64,000 nt of DNA, from the NCBI RefSeq assembly GCF_007860185.1, contig NZ_SJPY01000005.1:468713-532712 (forward strand), written 5' to 3'. A program made the position numbers and the translations under genes. The notes under the pieces were generated by a model that saw only the letters and a list, made by a program, of their open reading frames with translations, did not search any database and was not told the DNA's origin. The DNA is from Novipirellula aureliae. Its GTDB lineage: Bacteria > Planctomycetota > Planctomycetia > Pirellulales > Pirellulaceae. Positions 18,427-26,568 of this stretch are shown here, in pieces (positions within the stretch are counted from its first letter, which is position 1; each line of letters begins with the position of its first letter).

Positions 18427-18563
18427 CTCCTTGGGTGTGTGAGCTTTTCCATGACGGCAAAGCCGTCTAATTCGTCTTCTGCAAGCTACGCTTGCAGTGC
18501 GAAAAACGTCACCCGAAGGGTGCGTTACGACATCTGGCTAAAACCCAATCATCACCCAAGGAG
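18427..18563 (+). repeat. 137-bp hairpin-rich MITE-like repeat, copy 1
   Basis: Terminal repeats CTCCTTGGGTG / CACCCAAGGAG enclose three small hairpins (GACGGCAAAGCCGTC, GCAAGCTACGCTTGC, CACCCGAAGGGTG). Copy 2 at 37466-37602 is inverted and differs at about four positions. About 15 bp of the left flank ('GATATTCATCATGGC') are also shared. Confidence 0.88.
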
Positions 18564-18570
18564 AACCACA

Positions 18571-19258
18571 ATGAATTTGTATTCTACACTGGCTTCCTTT
18601 CTACGGTGGAATCGATTTGCACGCCGGAGCGATGTACGCCTGCGTCGTTGACCAAGACGGTAACAAACGACTCCACCAACACTTCTCAACTAACAACATT
18701 CCCGATTTTCTTGCGAAAATCAAACCCTTTCTGCCCGATCTTGTGGTCGGGTGCGAATGCACATTCAACGGGTACTGGTTAGCCGACCTGGAGAGACTCG
18801 CCGATGACGACCGGACGATTCGGAAGCTCGAAACGTTTCTTACCAAGTCGGCCAAGGTTCACGATGCGAACAGCTTCTTTCGTTTACAAACAATCCCAGG
18901 TGTTGGTCCGATCATCGCAATGACGATGCTTTACGAGATCCACGACATTCGGCGGTTTCCTACCGTTGGCGACTTTCTGTCGTACTGTCGACTCGTTCGA
19001 GGCGAACATCAATCCAACGGCAAAAAGTACGGTTCGCCTGGCAAAAAGATCGGTAACGCTTACTTGAAGTGGGCGTTCAGCGAAGCGATCCCACTGCTCA
19101 AGCGACAAGACGCTCGCGCCAAAGCATTTTGTGATCGAATTGAAAAGAAACATGGTAAAGCGAGAGCCAACAGTTTACTCGCAGTCAAACTCGGTCGAGC
19201 GGTCTACTTCATGCTGTGTCGCGGCGAAGTATTCGACCTCGATCGAATGATTGGGTGA
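18571..19258 (+). pseudogene. IS110-family transposase remnant
   Basis: The product keeps the first RuvC-like motif ('GIDLHAGAMYACVVDQ') and the C-terminal Tnp domain ('LQTIPGVGPIIAMTMLYEI', 'FLSYCRLVRGEHQSNGK', 'YLKWAFSEAIP'). About 130 residues between them are missing in frame, including the later catalytic acidic residues of the DEDD domain. The natural ATG (18571, 'MNLYSTLAS') is one base out of phase with the rest; removing one T from 'CCTTTC' would restore 'FYGGIDLH'. Two lesions make it inactive. It lies 7 bp after the 137-bp repeat. Confidence 0.8.
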
Positions 19259-20028
19259 TAAGGAACCGATACAAACTCGTAACGCAAAATAGACACATCC
19301 ACCCGGCCGGGTCATCCGTTCGGATAACTGAGACGCCAAAGAACGATCGCAACCGATTGAGCTGAAACGATATTGAAGTGTTGGGACGGTGATTCGTCAC
19401 ACGAACCCACGAAGCTTAACTGCGGCAGCTGTTCTGATCTCACGCGGATTGATTGGAAACTTAGCTGGGTGGACTTATTGAACAACAACGCCAAATCACA
19501 ACTTAAACAACGTACAGGAGTAAGCCTCGATCAGAGTGTGCAAGTCCGCACCGAACCGTTACCCGCCACAATAACTGGAGCTTTCCCGCTACTCGGATCT
19601 TTCGGGATACCGAGTGGGACAGAGGCAGCAAACCAACCCCTTTGAATAGGAACGGATCGGTCAGAATGAGTTTCTGCGCCACTGGTGTGAAGCGTTGGTT
19701 TAACGACTAAGGTTTCGCACTGGTAGTGAGTCAAGCTTACGGGTTTGACTTGCCAGAGCCACGGTAGATGTTTGAAGCGGCCACGCGGTATGACGAATTA
19801 ACGAATTCGGATGAACCGTTTGGGATGACTTCGTAGTAGAGAAACGCAAAAGCGAACCGCTGTCGTTACTAAGATCGAATGCAAGCTCAATAGGAAAAGT
19901 CAACCGATAGCAGTAAAACGTGTCGGGGGAATCCAGGGCGGTGAGCTCGGGCCTCGACAAAAGGAAATAAGGGCTTCGACGCCTTGATCGAGCTTCTTTT
20001 GAGGTATCGAACTCAAACGTGTTGGTCC
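19259..20028. other. Non-coding stretch after IS110 remnant
   Basis: No credible gene in 770 bp. It may be the long non-coding right flank of the IS110 element. IS110-family elements encode a guide RNA in a non-coding end, but I cannot delimit one here. Confidence 0.4.
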
Positions 20029-20093
20029 GTTCCCTTTCGCCTTCGCGGTGTCGCCAGTGCATGGCGAGCGACACCGCGAAGGCGAAAGGGAAC
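20029..20093. repeat. Perfect 26-bp-stem hairpin
   Basis: GTTCCCTTTCGCCTTCGCGG plus TGTCGC (20029-20054) is exactly complementary to 20068-20093, with a 13-nt loop. There is no T-run, so it is not a typical terminator. Confidence 0.9.
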
Positions 20094-20152
20094 TCCCCAA
20101 AACAAGCTGTGAAAAAATTCAGACTTTTACCCTGGGGGAAGGTACGTACCGG

Positions 20153-20182
20153 TTGACAAGGAGGGCCATGTAGATGTTATTC
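20153..20182 (+). promoter_or_regulatory. Possible promoter of the toxin-antitoxin pair
   Basis: TTGACA (20153-20158) followed after 17-18 bp by a weak -10 (GTTATT/TTATTC). A perfect palindrome GGTACGTACC (20141-20150) lies just upstream and could be an operator. Confidence 0.3.
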
Positions 20183-20274
20183 GCCGGAATGGGGCATTGT
20201 ACAGGGATTTGCGCCAGTTGTCGGGCCAAACCAGTCGAGATACAATGAAATCAACTTATATCCAAGGGGACGAC

Positions 20275-20493
20275 ATGGTACAGATCGTAGTCACAGCAGA
20301 GCAAGCGTTGAAGATCGAGTCATCCGGTGAGGCCATCGAAATAGTTGATGATAGCGGGAAGCGAATCGGTTTTTTTACAAAGCCATTTTCAGATGCGGAG
20401 ATCGAGGAAGCAAAATATCGGGCAGCGAATGAGCCGATTGGGCGAACAACGAAAGAAGTACTCGAGCGACTATCGAAACTGGACTCCGCATGA
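20275..20493 (+). CDS. Antitoxin of a type II toxin-antitoxin pair
   Basis: Start at ATG 20275: AAGGGGA lies 4 bp upstream. The 72-residue acidic product ('MVQIVVTAEQALKIESSGEA...') has an N-terminal strand-helix region and a C-terminal helix ('TKEVLERLSKLDSA'), as in antitoxins that wrap around RelE/ParE toxins. The last codons overlap the toxin start by 4 bp (ATGA), giving coupled translation with antitoxin first. Family not recognised; the call is from size, context and partner. Confidence 0.65.
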   Translation: MVQIVVTAEQALKIESSGEAIEIVDDSGKRIGFFTKPFSDAEIEEAKYRAANEPIGRTTKEVLERLSKLDSA

Positions 20494-20816
20494 AAGGGCC
20501 AACGGTAGTTTGGGTGGAGAGCGTGGAACAGGAATTAGCTAGTATCTGGTTGGCCCTGCCAGATCGAAACAAGATCAGCAAAGCAGCCCACGAGATCGAC
20601 CAAGCATTGAAGCGTGATGCAATTGGCGAAGGCGTTGAGCTTTGCGAGGGGTTGTACGCGATCGAACATGGCCCGTTGCGAGCAATCTTCGAGGTGTTGA
20701 GCGACGACAAGATCGTGCGGGTCGTCAAGGTGAAACCGTCGGGCTTGTTATGGGGCTTCAGTCGGATAACACCAACGATAACCGCGTCGGCCAGATTAAC
20801 GCTGACCACAGAGTAA
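20490..20816 (+). CDS. RelE/ParE-family toxin
   Basis: A 108-residue protein of the RelE/ParE type: 'VVWVESVEQELASIWLALPD', 'EIDQALKRDAIGEGVELCEGL', and a late strand 'PLRAIFEVLSDDKIVRVVKV'. These toxins are either ribosome-dependent mRNA nucleases or gyrase poisons; which one is not visible. After 'VVKVKPSG' the last 23 residues are encoded by the adjacent inverted attC site, so the native C-terminus may have been replaced when the site was joined. Confidence 0.7.
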   Translation: MKGPTVVWVESVEQELASIWLALPDRNKISKAAHEIDQALKRDAIGEGVELCEGLYAIEHGPLRAIFEVLSDDKIVRVVKVKPSGLLWGFSRITPTITASARLTLTTE

Positions 20817-20854
20817 ACGGTCGTGGCCGACTGCGATTCATCGGATCGTTATCC
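20764..20854 (-). other. attC site, type B, inverted
   Basis: 91 bp from GGATAAC to GTTATCC. The reverse complement is nearly identical to the sites at 26463, 28222 and 30318 ('GTCGGCCACGA..GTTTACTC', 'GGCCGACGCGGTTATCG'). It lies downstream of the minus-strand gene 20907-21245, as expected for a cassette. Confidence 0.8.
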
Positions 20855-20906
20855 GTCGGCATGTGTCGCGCAGGCAAGGGCATTGTATCCGAAGCAATCG
20901 CAAGTG

Positions 20907-21245
20907 TTACTCGCCAGGCTCGTATTGTATCTCTCCAGTAGAGTCGTTTATCAGCAAGCCGAAATGATCGCCGGGCATTGTCGAATTTTGGTGGTACCCA
21001 AGGTACCAAAGGCGTTCGCCGTCGAATTCGTCAACAACAATGGAGGGCGGTCCGAGGCGGATATGGCTGGTCATTTCAGATTGTTCGCAGTAACTTGTCG
21101 CAGCCAGTACCGCTTCGTCAGGCGTCATTCGCCAGCCAGATGGAACGGGGTCTACCATGTCATACGCTGGAATCGGCCTAGCGTCACTACAGCCCTGAAT
21201 CCAAAGCAGTGCAACGAAACCGATAGACGATATGATCGTTTTCAT
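20907..21245 (-). CDS. Small lipoprotein (cassette gene)
   Basis: A 112-residue product with a lipoprotein signal 'MKTIISSIGFVALLWIQGC', then 'MTPDEAVLAATSYCEQSEMT' and 'ERLWYLGYHQNSTMPGDHFG'. The C-terminal part resembles PepSY-like or other small periplasmic folds only loosely. It is the single gene of an inverted cassette whose attC is 20764-20854. Function unknown. Confidence 0.65.
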   Translation of the reverse strand: MKTIISSIGFVALLWIQGCSDARPIPAYDMVDPVPSGWRMTPDEAVLAATSYCEQSEMTSHIRLGPPSIVVDEFDGERLWYLGYHQNSTMPGDHFGLLINDSTGEIQYEPGE

Positions 21246-21397
21246 GCTACTTCAGCCGGATAAAGAATCCATGAAGTCCGTGGTTTGAGGCGAGTCGGCT
21301 GGAGAATCCTGCTGACCAGGCCGTGATCTCGATCTCTCGATCGGTCACAATGAAACGCTTCTTACTTCGTTCACACCTCAAACCACGGAACCTCTCT

Positions 21398-22641
21398 ATG
21401 ATGATCTGTTCTCTCGATCTTGGCAAGTTCAAGTTGGTCGCCTGCTTCTATGATTGCAAAACTCGCAAGTATGCTTTCGAAACCATCCTCACCAAGCGTT
21501 CGCATATCGACAAGCTCTTGGACGATAACGAAATCGACCTGCTGGTCATGGAGGCATGCGGACCCTCGGGGTGGATTAGCGATGTCTCTCACCAAAGAAA
21601 AGTCAAAACGCTCGTTTGCAGCACCAACGACGAAGCATGGTTGTGGACAAAACCAAACACAAAACCGATCGTGACGATGCCCTCAAGCTGGCTAAAATGG
21701 CTGTCATGGGAGTGCTCACGCCGGTCCACGTGCCAAAACCAGAGATCCGTGAACAACGAGCCATTATCAAGTATCGAAAGAACCTCGACGGCCGAATCAA
21801 TCGAATCAAAAACGGCATTCGATCCAGCTTCGCCAACCGCGGCATCGAAATCGACTCTGGCGCGAGAGCTTGGCATACCGGACGCGTCCATATCGACTCG
21901 TTTCGAACACCGATCACCCTCTGTAATGCTGACGATCTCTGGAAAGGACAACTCGATTTGGAACTGACACAACTCGATGCGTTGACCGCAGAAATGCAAG
22001 CGGTCGAAGATCGGTTGGAATTGTTCGCTGCCGACAACGCTATGATTCAGTTGGTGATGACGATCCCTGGCGTGGGACGCAAAACGGCTGAGCTTCTTGT
22101 TGCCATTATCGATGCCCCGCACCGCTTCAAAAGTGCTCGGCATCTTTCAAGTTACCTTGGCCTGACGCCAAAGCAATATCAATCGGGTGAAACCGATGGC
22201 AATGGAAGGATAAGTAAACGCGGGCCGAAACTGGCTCGCACGATGCTTTTGGAATGTGCTTGGGTAAGTCTTCGATACAATGATTGGAGCAAGAAAACTT
22301 TTGAACGGATTCACGGCGGATCGAAAACACGACGCAAGAAAGCCGGCATCGCATTGGCCCGCAAGATCGCAGTGGTCGCTTGGGCAATGATGCGCGACCA
22401 AAAGGCTTGGGATCCGAACCGGGCATTGCAAGAGTCTGCAGCGGAGCCTGAAATTCAAGAACTGACGACGGAAGATACAGAGACCCAAGAATCAAAACCA
22501 AAAAGGAAAGCCAAGCTTATACGAGCAAAACCACATGCTCCAGGGCCAGTGATCAGCGACGAACCGAAGCAACGCAGCGGTCGAGGTAGTAAACCAACTC
22601 GCCGCCGTGGCAGTGCACGCCGCGCGCCTTTGAAAACCTGA
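21398..22641 (+). pseudogene. IS110/IS1111 transposase with a -1 frameshift
   Basis: Residues encoded by 21398-21650 give the first RuvC-like motifs ('MMICSLDLGKFKLVACF', 'LLVMEACGPSGW'). After the AAAA run at 21649-21652 the frame must slip by -1 to continue with 'KTKHKTDRDDALKLAKM', then the Tnp domain ('MTIPGVGRKTAELLVAI', 'SSYLGLTPKQYQSGETDG'). All DEDD acidic positions and the Ser of 'QSGE' are present, so apart from this one base the about 415-residue protein is intact. Either a deletion in a five-A run or slippage on A-AAA; a deletion is the simpler reading. Confidence 0.82.
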
Positions 22642-23261
22642 CTCCGATCCAAGGCCCTTCGTTGGGGCCGCGCTTCCCTGGTAGTGACCACGAATCGTCG
22701 GCAAGGGCGACAAACCGCGTTTGAAACGCGGCTTGATAACCCTGAGATAACGAATGTGGCGCTTCACAGGGAAACCTTTTCCATCCACCTTGAACCCATT
22801 GAAACAACTGCAAACACTGGAGTGAAACACGGAGAACGAAAAACTGATTGAAGACCAAGTTTGAAACTCGACAAGGACTCCACTTCGCCTACATCACTGA
22901 CACCAGCTGCCACCGGGAGCAACGTAAACGATTCCGGTCATGGCGTCCTAAAGAATGTGAGAGGTGATGAACCCGGCATAAAGATTGACAGATCGATCGA
23001 AGTGTCGGGCCATCCAACAGAACTCAAGAGACCACCGATTGAAATCCTGTAAGGAATGCTGAGACGATGCTGTCAAGGACCGACCCTCTTGGGTCAAGGC
23101 ATCGACATCTCGAATAGTCGTTTAGTACCCAATCGAATCAAGCCAAGTCATCAATAGCAGATCGCTCGCCGAAGCTCGCTACCACCGATTCACCACAAAG
23201 AAATGAACACAAAACATCCAATGTAAGAAATCTTTCAAAAAAGCGGCCAGTCGCCACTGGA
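22642..23261 (+). other. Non-coding right end of the IS1111-type element
   Basis: 620 bp with no credible gene between the transposase stop and the right inverted repeat. In IS1111-type elements the guide (bridge) RNA is expected in this end; several local inverted repeats (such as CGCGTTTGAAACGCG at about 22712-22727) are compatible, but I cannot define the RNA. Confidence 0.4.
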
Positions 23262-23281
23262 CAAACCACGGACTTCATAGT

Positions 23282-23366
23282 CGCCGACGATAACCGCGTC
23301 GGCCAGATTAACGCTTAGATGACCGCAAACCGTCGTGGCCGACTGCGGTTCATCGTTTGGTTATCC
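23282..23366 (-). other. attC site, type B, inverted, split by the IS
   Basis: 85 bp remain here; the other 6 bp of the R' box (AAAGAA) are at 21262-21267 across the IS. The reverse complement reads 'GGATAACC...GGCCGACGCGGTTATCG', matching the type B sites. Confidence 0.8.
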
Positions 23367-23782
23367 GGTATCCTATCGCGTCCAAGGTGAGGTAGATACT
23401 TTGAGTTAGCAAGTCTTCGATACGCGAGACGGAACAACGACACCAAAACGATTTCAACTAAAAGTGCAACTAGAAGATCGAAAGCGTAGTATGTCACAAG
23501 GTCAAGCAGCGCATTAGCAGAATCGGTGATGTTATCACGCAACCAGTAGATCAATTCTCTTGGACAGAGGAATTCGCTCGGGAAAGTCCCGAAAACAGAA
23601 CCGGCGACAACCGCCCGCAATGCAGACTCAGTAGATGAACTGGACCTGAGAAGCAGATGGCTAACGAGAAAAAGAGGAATCGAGTAAACCGCTACACTGA
23701 ATAGGCGAAAAGCGAGAAACGCTGGCTCTGGATCCAGCCAAGTGAGCATTGAACCGAACCCGCCGGAAACCAGGTGCCACAC
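23315..23782 (-). CDS. Membrane protein (cassette gene)
   Basis: The 155-residue frame starts at GTG 23782 (or ATG 23749). It has about three hydrophobic segments ('LAFRLFSVAVYSIPLFLVSHLL', 'ALRAVVAGSVFGTF', 'YYAFDLLVALLVEIVLVSLF'). The last residues ('MNRSRPRRFAVI') are encoded inside the attC, a pattern shared by other genes in this array. Function unknown. Confidence 0.6.
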   Translation of the reverse strand: MWHLVSGGFGSMLTWLDPEPAFLAFRLFSVAVYSIPLFLVSHLLLRSSSSTESALRAVVAGSVFGTFPSEFLCPRELIYWLRDNITDSANALLDLVTYYAFDLLVALLVEIVLVSLFRLAYRRLANSKYLPHLGRDRIPDNQTMNRSRPRRFAVI

Positions 23783-23817
23783 AACAGTGAAGATGGTGGT
23801 ATAGGAAAACGAATTGC

Positions 23818-23891
23818 ATTCTATCCGGGGACCAGGCGTGGAAAGGTCTTGATCAATGGTTGACGTTTTTCGCCTGGTCCACGGATAGAAT
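23818..23891. repeat. Terminal hairpin, candidate origin end of the IS91-type element
   Basis: ATTCTATCCGGGGACCAGGCG (23818-23838) and CGCCTGGTCCACGGATAGAAT (23871-23891) are complementary except at two central positions. It lies 46 bp beyond the transposase stop codon. Confidence 0.6.
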
Positions 23892-23936
23892 GTGCGTTGA
23901 ACTTTGTCGTGCAGACCGCTTACGTTGGCAATCCGC

Positions 23937-25490
23937 TTAAAACGATTCTAACATAAAGTCGGTGTTCGGACACATTCCCGCAAAGTACAACTGCTCAGCA
24001 GGGGGCACGGGTGGACGCTTCATTGCACTTTCTACCGCACATTCCGCATACCAGTCCTCATAACCGATGCCATACTCGCGGTCTAAGTACTCACACAGCT
24101 CCTTGTAGTCACTCTCGGCGTACCAGTCGGGACAATCATCGTGCAGATGATTGAGTAGCTTGTCCCAAGACGGCTTCGGGATTTCACCGATCAACCGAAG
24201 CGACGGATGGTCACACTTTGAACAAGGGATCGTAGACTCCTCCTCGCAGCGTTCGCCAATCGAGCCGTCTTCGCTCTCGCGGTGATGAGTGACTCCGATC
24301 GCCTCAAGTGAGCGACGACAACGGTCCAAATACTTTGTCCTTTTGTTATTGGACCAACCACCAAAGTAACGTGTTTTCGTCAATTGCTCCGGTTGAATAT
24401 GCAGACACCAGCGTCGAATGAACTCCGTCGTTTGAAGCGTTACAGGGACCTGCTCCCGCTCGCCTCCCGTCCGAACCCCTTCGCGGGCCAGAAACGTTAC
24501 CTGCTTCGAATCGGCAGCGGTGATCCTTGAATCGCTGATCGGACCACCGGTCAGGTAACGCGTCAGATAGCGGACCACTTGTTCGGCACTGCTGCTTTTG
24601 GTCGGCGGCGGTTGGATGAAGCTGACCCAATCGACTGATTCTAGTTTGTCACAGAACTCTTTAAATACTTGCGGATCTTGCAGCGGGGCGAATTTGCCGC
24701 TGAGCTTCAATTCGCCCTTTTTGTAAAGGCGTTTCAAATGGGCGATCGCAAACTTGCGAAAGCTTTCACGCAACGCTTCGGCTTTCACGAGGTAATACCC
24801 ATCACTGTTGGCCGTCTCCGGAGGAGCTTCGGCTTCTTTCCAATCGTCACTCGATAAACTCGGCCCGGCACCAGGAACCAAAGCGTGAACGTGCCAGTGG
24901 GAATCAAGCCGTTGGTTCCAAGTGTGCAACACCATCATCGACGCGGGGTCATAATCCTGCTGGCCGCGAATCGTTTTGCGAAGACTTTTCCAAGCCGACG
25001 CGAAGAGCAAGTCCGCGATCGGTTCTCGATTAGCAAGTGCCAGCTCCGATAAGTTACTTGGCAGGGTGAAAACGACCTGGTAATACGTGACTTTGTCAAG
25101 GATCAGTTGCTCGGCACGAGCGGCGAAGTCGTAACGTTTGCGGCCGCTACACTGGGGACAGTTGCGGTCGCCGCAAGAGTGATAAACTTCGCTCTCGTCG
25201 CCACACCCGTCACACTGATACTGTTTACCGCCGAGAGCCCGTGTACGGCAAAGCGATAACTTTGCCAACGTACTTTGCACTTGAGGGCACGCGCCGGAGC
25301 CGGCGAACTGACGGACGTACGCAGCCGATCCTTTGCGTAATAGTTGAGCAACCGTTAGCTTTGCGAGGAGTTCGTCTTGTCTCCCGTCTCCCCGCTCCCG
25401 TTCTCTTCGGCTGGTTTGTAGGTCGGCAACTGCTTCACCGGCAACCAGTCCAGCGGGCTGGGGACGCTGATCAGGTGTTCGCGGCGACAA
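23937..25490 (-). CDS. IS91-family HUH transposase
   Basis: It shows an N-terminal zinc-binding region (C93, C96, C106, C111, C114: 'CDGCG...HSCGDRNCPQC'), an HUH motif 'HWHVHALVPGAG' (H200, H202) and the paired tyrosines 'YLTRYLTGGP' (Y308, Y312) typical of Y2 rolling-circle transposases. A long C-terminal extension contains another CSKC and two 'DWYAE' motifs. The first about 45 residues overlap the recombinase gene, and the true start is probably near residue 40, close to the recombinase stop. It appears intact. Confidence 0.88.
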   Translation of the reverse strand: MSPRTPDQRPQPAGLVAGEAVADLQTSRRERERGDGRQDELLAKLTVAQLLRKGSAAYVRQFAGSGACPQVQSTLAKLSLCRTRALGGKQYQCDGCGDESEVYHSCGDRNCPQCSGRKRYDFAARAEQLILDKVTYYQVVFTLPSNLSELALANREPIADLLFASAWKSLRKTIRGQQDYDPASMMVLHTWNQRLDSHWHVHALVPGAGPSLSSDDWKEAEAPPETANSDGYYLVKAEALRESFRKFAIAHLKRLYKKGELKLSGKFAPLQDPQVFKEFCDKLESVDWVSFIQPPPTKSSSAEQVVRYLTRYLTGGPISDSRITAADSKQVTFLAREGVRTGGEREQVPVTLQTTEFIRRWCLHIQPEQLTKTRYFGGWSNNKRTKYLDRCRRSLEAIGVTHHRESEDGSIGERCEEESTIPCSKCDHPSLRLIGEIPKPSWDKLLNHLHDDCPDWYAESDYKELCEYLDREYGIGYEDWYAECAVESAMKRPPVPPAEQLYFAGMCPNTDFMLESF

Positions 25491-26098
25491 TGCAGATAGA
25501 TCATCGTCGTCGTGAAGCTGGCGTGACCAAGCAGGCGGCTGATCGTCAACAAGTCCACGCCCGCTTCGAGAAGTCCGGTCGCGTAGGAATGTCGAAAAGT
25601 GTGCGGCGTGACATTTTTCTTGATCTTCGCCAGCTTCGCCGATACCTTGATCGCCTTGAGGATCGACGTGTCGCAGTAGGTCGACCCCGGTTTCTTGCCG
25701 GGAAATAGAAGCGACGGCGGCTTGTACTGTATCCAGTACTCTCGCAACTCTTTGAGCAACCTTGGCGAGAGCGGAACTTGTCGTTGTTTGGCTCCCTTGC
25801 CGTGGGTAATGTGGATCTGCATCCGCTTCGAATCGATGTCCTCGATCCTCAAGTTGGCTGCTTCGGAGAACCTCATCCCGGTCGCATAGAGGGTCGTGAT
25901 GAAGGTTCGTTGTTCATTGAGATTGCAGTAGAATTCATGAGGCTTCTTTCGCATGTATTGTCGAACCACGATGTCCAAATTGTTGGTTACGACCATTAAC
26001 ACCAAGTGAGCGAATCCTCGTGATTCAGCTCGTTTATTACATCGAGAGAAGCCATTTTCGTTTAAAAATCTAATGAGTCCACCTAAGAGTATGTGCAC
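25355..26098 (-). CDS. Tyrosine recombinase of the IS91-type element, N-terminus altered
   Basis: The catalytic domain is present: 'TLYATGMRFSEAANLRIEDID' (first Arg, about residue 76), 'HGKGAKQRQVPLS', 'TPHTFRHSYATGLLEAG' (HxxR), 'LLGHASFTTTMIYLH' with the Tyr. The usual SAM-like N-terminal core-binding domain is lacking: the first about 55 residues ('MHILLGGLIRFLNENG...') do not resemble it. I see no integron-integrase-specific insert, so I do not take it as IntI. It overlaps the transposase gene. Confidence 0.75.
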   Translation of the reverse strand: MHILLGGLIRFLNENGFSRCNKRAESRGFAHLVLMVVTNNLDIVVRQYMRKKPHEFYCNLNEQRTFITTLYATGMRFSEAANLRIEDIDSKRMQIHITHGKGAKQRQVPLSPRLLKELREYWIQYKPPSLLFPGKKPGSTYCDTSILKAIKVSAKLAKIKKNVTPHTFRHSYATGLLEAGVDLLTISRLLGHASFTTTMIYLHCRREHLISVPSPLDWLPVKQLPTYKPAEENGSGETGDKTNSSQS

Positions 26099-26170
26099 GG
26101 GAGCACGGCTTGCGGCGTTTTTCGCAATGGATAGTCAACCTTCCGTGCCCCGTGATGTCTGACGTTATCG
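26091..26170 (+). other. attC site, type A, lacking R''
   Basis: L'' 'GCACGGGAGCACGG' and L' 'CCGTGCCCCGTGAT' pair, ending with R' GTTATCG at 26164. The AAC-containing left box is absent and replaced by IS91-side sequence, so the element seems to have cut this site. Confidence 0.55.
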
Positions 26171-26462
26171 GATTGATGCGCTGTAGTCGTTGCCGCAATT
26201 GGTGCGTGGTAGTTGATGCCGCAATTGGTGCGCTGTAGTTGTTCGGTCGATGCGGATGCTCGCATCCAAACCGCTGTACTTGCTTGGTTGAATCCTGCCC
26301 CGAAACCCCAACTACCAAAACTTGCTCGGTCGACTGTTGTCGGAAACCCCGACTGCAATGGTTGCTCGGTCGATGGTTGCTCGGTCTCGCTTCGGTCGGC
26401 TACAATGATGTTTTAACGTTCGTCGATTTAGACAACTTTATCGGCGATTCCCATACTGATCC
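26171..26462 (+). other. Non-coding cassette 1
   Basis: 292 bp between two attC sites without a credible gene. It carries repeated 'TTGCTCGGTCGA' and 'CCGCAATTGGTGCG' motifs and a 'GGCTACAATGATG' near the end. Its beginning, several internal motifs and its end are shared with the cassette at 30058-30317. Confidence 0.6.
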
Positions 26463-26553
26463 GATAACAATCCGATGAACCGCAGTCGGCCACGAGCGTT
26501 TACTCTGTGGTCAGCGTTAATCTGGCCGACGCGGTTATCGTCGGCGTTCCCCG
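26463..26553 (+). other. attC site, type B
   Basis: 91 bp from GATAACA to GTTCCCC. Arms 'CGATGAACCGCAGTCGGCC' and 'GGCCGACGCGGTTATCG' pair around a spacer with 'GTTTACTCTGTGGTCAGCG'. Confidence 0.82.
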
Positions 26554-26568
26554 AATGAATTATTTCTC

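Larger units (their letters stand above)
21268..23281 (+). mobile_element. IS110-family (IS1111-type) insertion sequence in an attC site
   Basis: The 2,014-bp element has 17-bp subterminal inverted repeats ATGAAGTCCGTGGTTTG (21271-21287) and the reverse complement (23262-23278), each 3 bp from the inferred ends. It contains one transposase gene and about 620 bp of non-coding right end. Deleting exactly this interval joins 21267 to 23282 and restores an uninterrupted 91-bp attC with R' box GTTCTTT on the minus strand. The insertion therefore sits between G and TT of the attC core. No target duplication, as usual for IS1111-type elements. Confidence 0.82.
23818..26090 (-). mobile_element. IS91-family element with tyrosine recombinase gene
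   Basis: Contains an HUH (Y2) transposase and an overlapping upstream tyrosine recombinase gene, the two-gene layout of many IS91-type elements. The left limit is set at the hairpin 23818-23891 beside the transposase 3' end, where the replication-origin end is expected. The right limit is set where an attC lacking its R'' box begins. Limits are estimates. Confidence 0.65.

Noticed and set aside
18427-18563. The 137-bp repeat as the guide RNA of the IS110 remnant
   Set aside because: An identical copy exists at 37466 without any transposase and has its own terminal inverted repeats, so it behaves as an independent element; adjacency alone is not enough.
22861-23052. 63-codon gene in the right end of the IS1111-type element
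   Set aside because: No ribosome-binding site or recognisable sequence; this end is expected to be non-coding.
25355-26098. Tyrosine recombinase as the missing integron integrase
   Set aside because: It overlaps the IS91-type transposase gene, lacks a visible IntI-specific insert and a normal N-terminal domain, and sits at the element's edge, so it belongs to the IS.
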